Notes under the pieces: generated by a model
What the model saw: only the letters and a program-made list of their open reading frames with translations
What the model was told of the DNA's origin: nothing
Database searches by the model: none
DNA from: Mesaphorura yosii
Lineage: Eukaryota > Arthropoda > Collembola > Poduromorpha > Tullbergiidae
NCBI GenBank assembly: GCA_009869945.1
Contig: WIXG01000307.1
Location: 31,053 to 95,052, forward strand
Length of the DNA stretch: 64,000 bases
Direction of reading: 5' to 3'
In this document: positions 36,701 to 48,800 of the stretch, in pieces
Layout: every line of letters begins with the position of its first letter
How positions within the stretch are numbered: the stretch's first letter is position 1
Translations under genes and position numbers: made by a program

Positions 36701-39279
36701 AGTGTCAATGTCAAGGACTCTTGGAGACAACAATGGCAACTGCCACTGCCATCAGTTCAAAGTATTGCCGGCAGGTTATTGGTGAAATTGTCTGGCGGCC
36801 ACGGTATTCAAAGAAGCCCGTTAAAATCGGCAAGAAACTCATTCAGTTTTATGGCAAGAATTGTGAGTTTACAACAATTGACCACGTGCAGATTAAGGTA
36901 CCCCTTTTCATTGACTGGCACATGAACTCATACGACATCGGCGGTAACTTGAGTTGGGTCAGTCAATCCAATTAAATTTTAATTGTTGTGTCTCACTGGA
37001 TGAGGTCAAAGCTGTTTAATTTCAGAGTAAGAATCAGAATCATGTGCCAATTTCATGATGAGTGTTGACATATGATTTGTTTAAGCAAAATGTAACTTTC
37101 CGCTAATCTTAAATTGGAGTTGAAGTTTACATTAAACTGCCATCGCCAATAAATAAATACTAACAAATGAAAGATAATCGCATACGTTGCGCAATTTAAG
37201 CAGTCAACTTCCTTGAAATTATTGACTTTTTAAGCCCATTTCCAGAAACACGGCGACAATTGGCGAATGATCTTTGTTTATGTTTCCCACGCAAGTGTAA
37301 TTCACAGATCATGCGAATACTAATGCCTTTGCTTTGCTAACAGCATGTTAAGATTCAGATCGTTAAGCAAATTGTACCACCAACCATGAATAATTGCAAG
37401 GAGCCAAGAACGGAAGTCACACCAGACAACACATCTTGTGTGGCCAGGTCAGGACCAACATCGAATTCTGGTGAACTCCATTTTAATATCCATGTTTACT
37501 AAAGGACGATTCTTCTCTAGTTTGTGCTGAACTGCGCTGTAAGTGTTCATCATCAGTCGTCATGTAATTTAATTGCCTTTGGTGCGGGAACACAGCATCC
37601 TAAAAATATTTTTCTTGGCAAGAATGTGGGTACTTGCCGAGTCGAGTACTTTGTCGTCTCAGATTTCCCAGTTTCTCAAAATACAAAACATGTACATCGG
37701 TGAGCGTTAACAACATGAGAAGGGGCATAAAACTAAACACGAAATTCCAATGAAACCAACAACACAGAAAACGAGTACTGCCTTAACATTAACTGCGGCG
37801 GATTAGATCGTAAAGAATTGAAGAACTGCTGCTCCCTGCCTGGCCTGGTCCGGTCACAATTCATTCCCCATCTTGCTTTGCTTGTTTTGGTACCGTTCGT
37901 CAAGTCCCGCATCGCATCGCAGCAGTTTGTGCATCGCGCCTTTAATGGCGTGCTTGCTTGCTCGGCTCGGCTCGATCTCTGAAGTACAGCAGTACTTACA
38001 TTTTTTTACTTTTTATGATGGTCCCTTCTTTTTTGAATTTAATGAGGCAGGGTTGGACCTTAAAAGAATGGGGCTGAGGTCAAGAAGGAATCCTGCCATG
38101 TTGTTGCCATGTTGTGGAGCAAGCAAGATGAGTTGGAAAGGGCAAGGACTTCTAGTGCCGCGAAACTGATCGCATGCGTTATCCTCTTAAAATGAATGAA
38201 AATGCTATGGTCAAAAACATTATTGCAAATTGGTAATTATTGAAGACGTTTAGAAGAATCACACCAAAATATCCTGCAAAAATTATTAACGACAACGAAA
38301 CTCCAGCATTTATTTTGAGAGTTAGATTGCGAGAATCAAATTACTTCTGCTTGTTCTACTAATGCCGCTTACTTTCTGTTACAACTCGAATATAAAGCAA
38401 TCTTTAAGTCAGATTATTATTGAACGTGACAGGACGATGTTAACCTTGACCTTGGTGTGTCCCGAAGACTGTTGAGTTTTTCAGAGGTAAGGTAAAAGCG
38501 ACCGGGTTCCAAAGTTATCAAGTTGACGGGCGAATTGGCGTGGCGGATACACATATTCACGAATGCATCCTTAATTTACCTGGCCCTGGCGCTCGTAAAA
38601 TTACAAAATTAGTTGACGCTTTTAGTTGTTCGAACTGTGGATTTTCACCTTAGACTTTCACCGGTCCAATTGTTTTCTCTTTAATATCCTTTCCTGAGAT
38701 GCCCTAGCGGATACGCCTGTATTTCGTCATGAAATTAATTGTAGGGATGGCGAAAGAAAAATCGGAACAATATTATTTGCTCTGGAAGCGCAAGAGTTCA
38801 TTCTTCATTGTTTTAGGAAGTCACAGGTTGCAGGTTGGGACTTATTTCAGCCTAAGCCTTACTCCTAAGCTGGGCACTGGCCACCTTTCATTTGAATTAA
38901 GGACTTTAGCCAAGTCGTCTAAATTTAGTTTTTCATATTATTCAAATTGCCTTGTTTCCAATCTACTGCGTTCACCAGTTGCACGTTCCACGATACCACA
39001 ATCCACGCAGCAGTTTGTTGAGGTAAACAAGATTTACAAATACCCCATCCAGTATATTCAAAATAAGCCTGCTCTTCACGTTTGCTCCTGCTCGAACTTG
39101 TGTGTACTCCACATCTGCTGCTGCTGCTGAATTAATACTCGTGAAACGTGAATCCACGACCACACTGCTGCATACCGCTCGCTTATCTTAAGCCAAACCC
39201 ATGCTGAATGTGCTCGCTGAGGTAGTTCTGGCTTGCCTGGCTCTCGCTCTCGAACTCGAACCTCCACAATCACAATTCT
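27775..39279. other. Gene-free upstream flank of SoxC
   Basis: About 11.5 kb with no frame that shows splice-phase continuity or family resemblance. Base composition is mixed rather than uniformly A/T-rich. Short words recur, notably CAGGCAGG/CCTGCCTG (30737-30748, 34251-34260), TGCCANTGCCA (near 30524 and 36738) and short CTG/CAG runs (near 30243, 31085, 34158). No transposon ORFs, terminal repeats, tRNA or rRNA were recognised. Its position next to a developmental regulator suggests cis-regulatory sequence. Confidence 0.5.
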
Positions 39280-39287
39280 TATAAATA
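39280..39287 (+). promoter_or_regulatory. TATA box of SoxC
   Basis: TATAAATA is followed by the presumed leader exon, which ends at a consensus donor (ATCAGA|GTGAGT) at 39763. Usual spacing would place transcription start near 39310, giving a leader exon of about 450 nt. This TATA box is the nearest good candidate upstream of the coding exon; the start site itself is inferred. Confidence 0.5.
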
Positions 39288-39309
39288 TAAGCTTGGGATT
39301 CGAGCACTG

Positions 39310-39762
39310 AGGATTTAGTTGGCTCAGGCACTCCGTCCTACAAACACTATAGCTGGAGTGTGTCTTAACTCACCACATATGATACCGTCTTTTATCACAA
39401 TTTTAGTTTCAGCTCATCATTCTTCACCTATTTATCAGTTTTTATATCAAGCCCGATTTTAATGGTTACTAATCAGTTTGAGTTTGTGATGAACTCGTAA
39501 AGAACTTCATGCGATAAGCGTTGCAAGAAGTTGTTTTTCTGAGTGTCTCATCTGGAACCGACTGACAAACGATTGAACAAAGATTCAAATATGCAAATTT
39601 TGTGAGCATCTCGCACGCACACACGCTGAACGTCAAACCTGAACTTGAAACATGTGCTCTGTGCTTTCAAACTAGAAAAGTTGAGTCTTCGTTATCATCG
39701 TGACCATCACCAGCTATCACCGCGGGTCACAAATCACCGGAAACCTGACATCAGGCATCAGA
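39310..39762 (+). other. Probable non-coding first exon (5' UTR) of SoxC
   Basis: The exon is bounded on the right by a consensus donor at 39763-39764. Its intron (39763-39850) ends in the acceptor TTTGCAG directly before the exon carrying the start codon. The left edge depends on the TATA-based estimate. The exon contains several ATGs (for example in CATATGATACC near 39377), so translation of SoxC may be dampened by upstream frames. Confidence 0.45.
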
Positions 39763-39873
39763 GTGAGTACCTACTTCCGAATCTTAAATGCTTCTCTTAG
39801 AATCCGGATCATTCATAAATTTTCGTCGCAATTTGGGTGAAGGTTTGCAGGGTCCAGCAAGAAAGTATTCAAG

Positions 39874-42800
39874 ATGATGATGCAGACAGAAGAGGCTTCC
39901 GGAGTGTTTGGTTCGGAGAAGATTGATAAGACATCGGCCACGCCATATTCAGACGCTACGAAGGTAAGAGTGAAGTCATCATTTCCATAATTTTCTTTCT
40001 GTTAATTAGTTGCGTACATGTCTGGGCAGTTGGCAGTCGTATCCGTGTCCAAAAATTGAGTTATAACATTAGCGTTGTGTTGTGCGAGTAATGAATAAAT
40101 TAAGAACAAGACACGATCTGGTGTTGTGTCTTAGGCTAGGTCAGTTGCATGCCATGTTTCGCTGTGTTTTGCTATCAATATCAGCTTGTGGCAAGTTTCC
40201 TGGTTCTAGTTCATCTAATTTTTTGTCCATATTCGAGTTTTACATAAATTGTATAATTTCAAGACTAAGCAGCCTCACAGAGCATTGAAATAAGGAAATG
40301 AAATCAACTTGTAAGTAACTTGTTGATGTGGTATTGTCCGTCCATCGTCCTTGCTGCTTCCTTTTCTTGTAGCCGTAATCGCGGTAGAGTAGTTTAGCAT
40401 ATCTTGTAGCAGTGAGCCAAAGCTGTAGCGCAGCGTTGAGTTGCAAGTTGTCAAAAGTCAAGTTATGCTGCCTACTCCACGCGCGCAAGCATAATCCCAA
40501 GTGTTGTTAATAATTTCCACATTTGGTAATAGGAAATCAGTAACAATAGGAAATTAACATTGAAATCTCACACGAGGCACGTCGTCTCTGAATCCTAATT
40601 AAAATGAGTTACGAGCTGGCTTGGCTCTATACAGGCATAGGCACAGGCATGGAGAGAGAAGCAACTACCATATATATAATCTAACCTTAGCCTAATCTTG
40701 ACATGGCTAGTAATTCTTGTCTTGATTGATCTGATCTGCATCATCCACTGCACACGCGCATGAGATGAATGACATTCGTTTGTATTTTGCATGCGTCGTT
40801 GACTATCGTTCTCTTGTCTCCTCGATCGAGTCACTCAATTTGATTTTGATGGGTTGGCTGCGGTTTATGCAATCAGCACAAAGTGCAGGCGTGCAGGGCA
40901 AAGTAGAGTTCATCTTCATTTCTGCTAAGAAGCAGAGCTAGTACGGTTAAATAGGAACTCCACAATCGTCGCCGTCCTTGCGTCTGGCCATCAGTCCACT
41001 TGTTTATTGCTTGCGTTGCGTGTAAACAGCCGAGATTAGCTTGCCGTGTTTTATGAGCATGATTTACCTGTCCTGTGTATGTAGACTTTGAGAAGATTGC
41101 CTGCCGCAATCGCTTGCGTTCGTAGAAGTCGAATCTTGTGTATGTATGCAGTTGAGTCTAGATTTAATAATCCAATTCAAACTAAATATAGATGACTAGC
41201 AGCAGCAATAGCAATGGCAATTTCATACGTAGATTAAAAGAGAACACTGAACTCTGCCTGTCAAGCCAGTGCACTGCCACTGCCTGGCCTGGCGATGTTG
41301 TTTTCATAAACGTTGTGTTATGTCATGTTGCATATTATGTTGATGTTGTGGAGGTGGAAGCGAAGCTAAATAATATAATATGCGAACGGCTATTATAGAT
41401 TAGATATTATGTATGTACTCGTGCACGGTTTACGGTGTGGAGATGGTACTTCATAATGTAATGTGAATAATTGAAGTGATTAACTTGAATGAAATTGAAA
41501 AAAGTCGGAATCTTAATGAAGCCAGATGTGAGTTTTGTGTAATATTTCATGTATTTGTGCATACGTTAGAGGTTTCTTTAGGCGCAGGCGTTAGGCGTAG
41601 AATGACCCTTTTGATACGATGGCAGACACGGCACATTTGGTCGTAGCCTGCCATAGAAGACCAACACACATGCTTGCACGAAATGTAAATAAAAGTGAAC
41701 TGTAAAGTAAAGGTTATTGCACACTCGATGTCGGTCTGTCGTCATCGTCATCGTAACTGCTCCTTGCTCGTGGACTTTTCTGAGCGAGCTGTGTAAATGT
41801 CGCGCACTGTTTTTAATTAAGCCAAAGTCAACCTGGACTGGTCGCGTCGAATTGGGCTTGGAGGGAACTCATTTAATCGATTTACAAACGTCTTGAGGAA
41901 CTTGACATGTGTCGTGAGTTTATGTTTCATGAATTAATTAATAGACACAACTACAATTTTGAATTTCTAATTGCATGTTCGTCCGGTACAAGCAAAGGAA
42001 AACATTTGATAAACACATTTGTTATTTTTGCCAGCGCTTTCGGACTTTCGGGCCTGGACACTTGTGTGCAGCAGGAAAATTCCAGTAGCCTTGAATTCGG
42101 CACGAATGTTGTTGTCGTCGCAGCTTAAGTCTATTTTTTTTTTGCATGCGCATGTGGTGAATGACTTCGATCGTCTCATTTTCCCCATCGCGTCTTTCTT
42201 CCCACTGTCATATATGATTTTGCGAACTGCGTTTTTGCGTTTCTTGCTAAAACGATCACTTGCAGAGTGTCAGCAGGAATTATTATATTTCATACGTGTC
42301 ATCACTCATCTTAAATTAAAAGTAGGTTAAATCATTTCAAGTTAATGCCAATGCTGATCGAAGAACCAGCAAAGCAAGGAACTCGACGTCGACTCGGCTT
42401 CGTTCGTTTGGCGAACATGCGCGATTTACGATTAGGATTTCACAAAAGTCGTAGTTTCTCACCAGCACAGGAAGCCAAACCCATAAGCCAGGCCAGAAGA
42501 TAATTCTCATTGCAATCGCATTGCCAGTTTGTGTAGAAGTGTGTTGGACTCGTTATCTTGTGGTGGAGACAGACGTTGACTTTGTTTCAGTTCACGCGGA
42601 GCAGACGAACAAAGTTTGCTAAAAAGAGGACAAGGTGTCATACAGATGTCTCCAGTCAGACTTGCCATTTGCTGGATGCGGACTCGCGGATGCAGTCCAG
42701 GATTGAAGGCAAAGTGATTTGCCATAATAAACTCCACACAGCCTTCATACTCTTGCGTCTTGCCATGCCTTGCTGTAATTATTCGCAAAGTGCAGAGTAC

Positions 42801-45800
42801 GCAATTAAGCTTGGTCTGGTCTCAAGTCTCAAAGATTTGCAAATTGGACGAGGATGAGTCTCATTCGTAACCTCGCCTCAGCAGATTGCAACACGTCCTC
42901 AAAAATAAACTGTACTGCTTGTGCTGTGTCGTGTGTGAAGATACGAGAAGGTCATCTCAAGCAAGCGACAGTCAAGTCAAGGAGCTTTTACTGTACATGT
43001 TACAAGATAATGATCCTTTGCATTCACTCATCTAACTGACTGCTTAATCCCAGGAGTCAGATTAGCTTGGCTTATTAAAACGAGTTCATCGTCATCTCGA
43101 TCTCGCATCATGCACGGCTACGACCACAGAACATGACATTTCTGACATCGGCATGACTCTTACGTTCTTTACAAGAGCGACGCAGCGGTAGGAATCATTG
43201 ATTATGGTATTTTGACTTTTAGAATCCAGATTACGCAATGCATCCACGTAAATTGTGATTTACTGCTGCGCTGCATCGCTAGACTTTATTTTATGATCTC
43301 ATGCATGTATGCGTGCATCGACCGACGACACAAGTACGCTCAGGGCTCACGGCTGAGAATCTGAATTGACATATGTGTTTTGAAATGCGTAAGGAATTTT
43401 CGAGGGAGATTCAATGTTAAGTTTCAGAGTTCATGTTACATTATGTCATGCCAGGAATTCATTGCCATTGCCACCACTTGACGTTGACTTTTCCCTATAT
43501 GATTTCATTGATTTTTCATCTCTCCTGAGTTGTAAATTGCCATCTTGTTGACTGTGCGCTCCGTGCGTCGAGCACGAACTGCCAACTGCCAACTGCGAAC
43601 TATTGACTTCACGGGTTCAAGGAAACCAAGTGGCTTGCTGGGAATCATCAGTGAGATTACCATGCCTAAACTAATAACTATCGTCCAGGTACGTGTACAG
43701 AGCAAAGAGTAAACTTCTTTTTATGATTATACAAATGTGTAATGTGAAAAATTGATGTTTTTACAGAACTCTTTCGTGTTTTTGCCATTTACATTTACCC
43801 TTTTCCTTTCGATACAAATACACAGCGAGCACAGTCATTAAACTCGAGTTTTTCGTTCAAGGCAACAGCCATAACCGTATCGGCATCAAACTCAGAATTA
43901 TGAATTAAACATATTGTACATGTACGGATGCATGGACTAGACCGTGGATCAGCGTATCTTATCTTTGCAATTGCAACGATTCACTAGAAATCTAGAATGT
44001 TCGCTCGACTGGCGAGGCTTGAACTCTGCACCAGCGAAGAACGAAGCCATCTCTTAATGAAGTGCAGCGTAAACATGGGCTGGTTTTGACTATACCATGG
44101 CTTAGCGTATGCTATGCGTGCGCTGCATGGTTTGGATAACTACCGCACTTAACAACTGTGTTTGTAGATAATTAAACTTGTGTTATCGCTATTTTCGCTA
44201 TCACCACCCCGATCGTGAGCATTCTGTGTGGAGGTGCCCGGTGCAACGAGCCATCGGCCTCCACAGGTTTCGGTTATCGGTTTTATCATAACTTGCAAGG
44301 TTGTGATCACGTCGAGCCTAGCGTCGAGCGTGTGACCACTTCCATTTTTTGACATGCTATTCAATTACGGATGATGAATTACGACTTTACGACATTACAT
44401 CTGAACTCTGGACTTGGAATGTGCAAAATTGACATGCCTTGGGTTTATGTGACAGATGGACTCGCTAGCAAAATACCACCAAAGAAGAAATCAATTATAA
44501 ATTCTAATTTCATGATCTGACTTCGCTTCCTTTTTTTTCGTGAATAATTGCACCGAGCATGAAAGGCCAGCCAACTTTCATGAAGCATGAAAGGATTGTT
44601 TATCATAATCGTTGTGCAATAAAACAAAAAAGGCAATTTGCAAATTCTGGAATCTGCAAAAACCACAAGATGTAAAAATTATAGCTCCTTTGCTGTTCAC
44701 TTGGTCTTGGTCGTTTCTCACAGTTTAATTCAGTTCACACTCAGTTTCGTACACGGTTTAGAGATTAGAATTCTCATCGTTTCGTTGTAGGTCACATTTT
44801 CTTTCTCATCCACTCATTCATGCCAGAGCAGTCTGAGGAAGGAGCCACCGCCAGTCCATGTGTGACTGCTAATCTGTGGGTTATTGAGATAATTCTTTAA
44901 ACATTAAAATTGAGGCATATATAAATACAAATACCAACGCTGACCCCAGCTTCCATGCCAAGTGAAATATTTTACTGATACAAGAATTACGCGGCCAAGA
45001 TTAGCCAGGAGACGAGGACGGCAGGCAGACAGAGGAAAGGAAACCAAAGCCTAAAAATAAGTACGTGCACACGGATTTTTTGCTGTCCTTGTTTTAATAT
45101 GCGCATGTGTGCATGCAATATGTATGAGAACGAGAATGAAACCAGAATGGACTAATGGACAGTGGATAAACGGCAAAATTTCCTCAAAATTATCGGCAAT
45201 TCTTCACGCGCTCATGTCGCTGTCGCCAATTCATGTTGGCAATTCATGGGAACTTATTTACAGTGCAGTGGAATGACGCCTGTATTGTGTTCTGTGTCTG
45301 ATGCCACCAACAATGTTATCAAACTATTTTTTGCAGTGGCAGTGCAAAGAGCCTGTCTGCCGCTGTCGCCAATTTGGCTTTGGTTTTGTTTGGTTGAAAC
45401 TGGTTTGTACGGCAATACAAATCGATCACAGCCACAGAACGGCATAATTGTCTTAATTTCTGATGGTTTTAGGGATTCGCTTTGCACATTATCCACGTGG
45501 AAGTTGTGCAAGGAGGCAAGAGGCAAGGATTTGCACACTTGCACAAATTCATTCTCACTTCCTCCATACTTAATATGCAAAATCAAATTTAATATTCATA
45601 ATTAGTTCCCGTCTGCTGCTGCTGTGATTGTTACTCTGAGTATTTAGACTATAATAAATATTCAAAGAGACCTTAAAGTGTCATCTCGATTATTACATAA
45701 ATTAGCATGTGCAGTGCAATCATGATGACGACGACGATGAGGTTAAGCGTCAAGTAAAGTAAACAAAAGGGAAGGAAGTCAAGTCGGAATTCGAGGTACG

Positions 45801-48800
45801 CTGAGACGCAGACGCTAATTGCGTGCGCTATGCACCTGAGAATCAAATATGATCTTAATGTCAGCTTATCAATGTCATCTCGTGACGTTCACTCGCTCGC
45901 ATTAATTTGGCTATTTAGGAAGGTATAAAAATATGTTTAGTGTTTATAATTCACGTGCGGAATACCAGAGTACGTATGCGTATATTTTTATTGCCATTTA
46001 ACGATATTAATTCGTCAATTTGGTACTACATACTAATAATGCATAATACGATTAACAGCTTTGCGCTGCTGCTCCCGTAAGTTTCTTGTATCTTTGCCTT
46101 AATTGAATTGGCGTAATTTAACACTCGCACGAGCATAATTACGCCAAATTTATTGTCAAGGTCCAGGCAAGTCTTGGCTTAAGATTTGGTTTTGTGCCGT
46201 GCCTGCCTTGACAAGTGAATGCAATCTCGTAACCTCGCCTTCTTGCTCGTGGCAACGCAAATCTCTATCTCAAATCTTTCTATGTGGCACGATGCACGAG
46301 TACAAGACATCACGCATGATGGATTTGCTCAGATTGCTATTGCGGTCTTGGCCATCGCGGACTCGACTAGGCATTAAAAAACTAGACCTAGCAGCTGCTG
46401 CAAAGAGTCTCGGTCGCTTCATGACGTTTGCTAATGCCTAATGCTGATTACTGATTGCGATTGCAAAAAAGTCCCACGACACGACCTGAGTACATGCTAA
46501 AGATCTTTTTGCATGTTTCTTAATGGTCTGTGTTGCGTTGCGGCTGCGGGTCCCACCCACAACTTTACTTTGCCGCTGGAGATTATAAAATCTTAAGTCG
46601 TAGTCGTAACTCTAAGCTCGAGTTTACCTTGAGCAATTAAAACGAGATATTAGCAGAAAATGGAAGTCAGTCATGCATGCAGTTGAGGGTTAAAGTTCAG
46701 GTTTCAGGTAGTTGCTGCCTTTGCCTTACTTCGAATGATCCGAGAGTCCCTCGGCGTGAACTAATGCCAAGTGCCAATGAGACAATTTTCTTGCCATTTC
46801 CATGCAATTGTCAATCAATTTCTTGAGTCGTACGTTTCGTGTTACAATCGAGGAAGCACTTTTACTGCAATTTATTAGCACACGATCTTCACTTTTGCTT
46901 TTTATGCTGTAACGTAATAATCCTGTTACACTTCGTGAGCTGTGGGTTATTAGGAATAGGTTACGCGGTTACACTTTATGATTTTGTTCCTAGTACAACC
47001 TTATTGCAAAAAGTCAAGTTAAGCCAGGAAAAGATTTTTTGCCAAAAAGTTGCTCGTGCATCCGCGTGCAGACACAAGCCAGTTTTTTCTTTCGCATCTG
47101 ATGACCCTCACCATCATCTCGACTCGCGTCGACCGTCGACGTAACAGTACAATATTTGTACTTTATATAAAATATAAATGTGGCACAGACAGTATAGCCA
47201 GCATAAATTTATACAATTTTGCTAATAAGTTATAACTCAAATCTCTCAAGGTCGCCAAAATAAAATAATCTCCTCTTGACTTTGACTCACATACGCACTC
47301 AGTTCTCACACTGCGATAATGATAATGAATTCTGTACGAAGTACAATGCAATATTGTGACTTGTACCTGCTGCACTGCTTCTCAGACACCTATTATTGCC
47401 TATTATGTACAAAAACCAACCAGCCATCGTCATTATACAAGTAACGCGCGAATAATTGTATTAACTCGTTGCCGCGAGAAGAGGGCCTATTATTAAGTTG
47501 TAGTCATAAAGTTATCATAAGCACAATTTATAATTATAAATTAGTTGATTTGGACGCAAAAAATACGAGTACGAATGATACTCACGGCTTGAAAAAATAA
47601 ATGACTTCCTCAAACGCTCTTTTGGTGAGGTGCTGATATGAATAATAAATTATAGTGGTAAATGTCAGTGGCAGAAGACGACGACGAGATACGAGATCGA
47701 ATGATGCGATGCGGCGAAGGCGCACTGTGGGCTTGTTGAGTGAATCTGTACAAAATGTACAAGATGAGATGAAGATAATAGGAGGTGTAGCCCAGAGACA
47801 CTTATTGGCGCTGTGCTGCTGGTGGGATATATCAGTCAGCAAGCACTTTTGCTTTCAGTACTCCCCTCGGAACCATTTGCATCTGAATAGAATTTAATTA
47901 ACCATTATCCAAGCCATTTGTTATTTATTCGCATTAGACATTAGTTTTTATTGCTTCTTGGATTCTGTGCCGCATTGCTTGCTGCATTGATCATGGGCTA
48001 ACCAACAACAGGGAAATACATATTTCATTGTGAAGGCCTGCTTGGCTCTGGCTTTAGGTTTTGTATTGACAATGAAAAATAATGATGGTTTCGTCAATTA
48101 GCCCATATTTTCATAATTTCAGACGCAGTAGTTGAATTTAGCCGGAAAACGTACTTGATGAAGTTTGTATTAATTAGTCTGATACCGTCATTATAATGGT
48201 TCCAATTTTTTGTGCACCTGCTCTCAAACTGCGTTCTGATTTAGAATGACGGGACAGAATGATTTTGTTTTTCTTGTGAGTGATGGTTATGGTTTGGACA
48301 GTTTGGAGTATATTACTTTTGTCTCACTGCAAACTTGGTTTGGTAATCATTTTGATGGTAATTGTCAGGCTGTCGCTTGCTCACTGCCGCCTCGCATCTT
48401 GCTTGACGTAATCCAGCGATAGCAATTATGATCGCTTGTGTCCATACTTCTCCTTAATGCAGTAATAAACCATAAAAAATGTTCTCAAGGTTTTAATGAT
48501 CAAGTCAAGTAGTGATTCACTTTATTCTAGGGTAAGAAGTATCATGCATCATGTCTTCAAATGCAGCAGTCAGCATTACCATGCGTGCTGCCTTTGCCAT
48601 TATTTTACTGCATCGTGCCATTATTCAGTTTGAGTGATTACAGGCCGGTCACAACAACTTGCATTAATTTTGAAGAGACTTGTTTGCGAGAAAAAACGGT
48701 GTCTGCTTACTTTCGCACAAAAAAGGCAATAATTGTCTTCTGGAAACTGGCTTGGCTTGGTTCGGGTTGAGTCAGAAATAGGTAAATAAGTGGCTATTCG

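Noticed and set aside
38729-39130. 133-codon frame just upstream of SoxC
   Set aside because: Its end runs into a CTG-repeat Cys tract and the composition looks non-coding; no motif or splice support.
45162-45605. 147-codon plus-strand open frame in the SoxC intron
   Set aside because: It has no ATG at its beginning, no splice structure, an irregular residue mix rich in Cys/Leu/Ser and no family resemblance; an overlapping frame on the other strand is almost as long.
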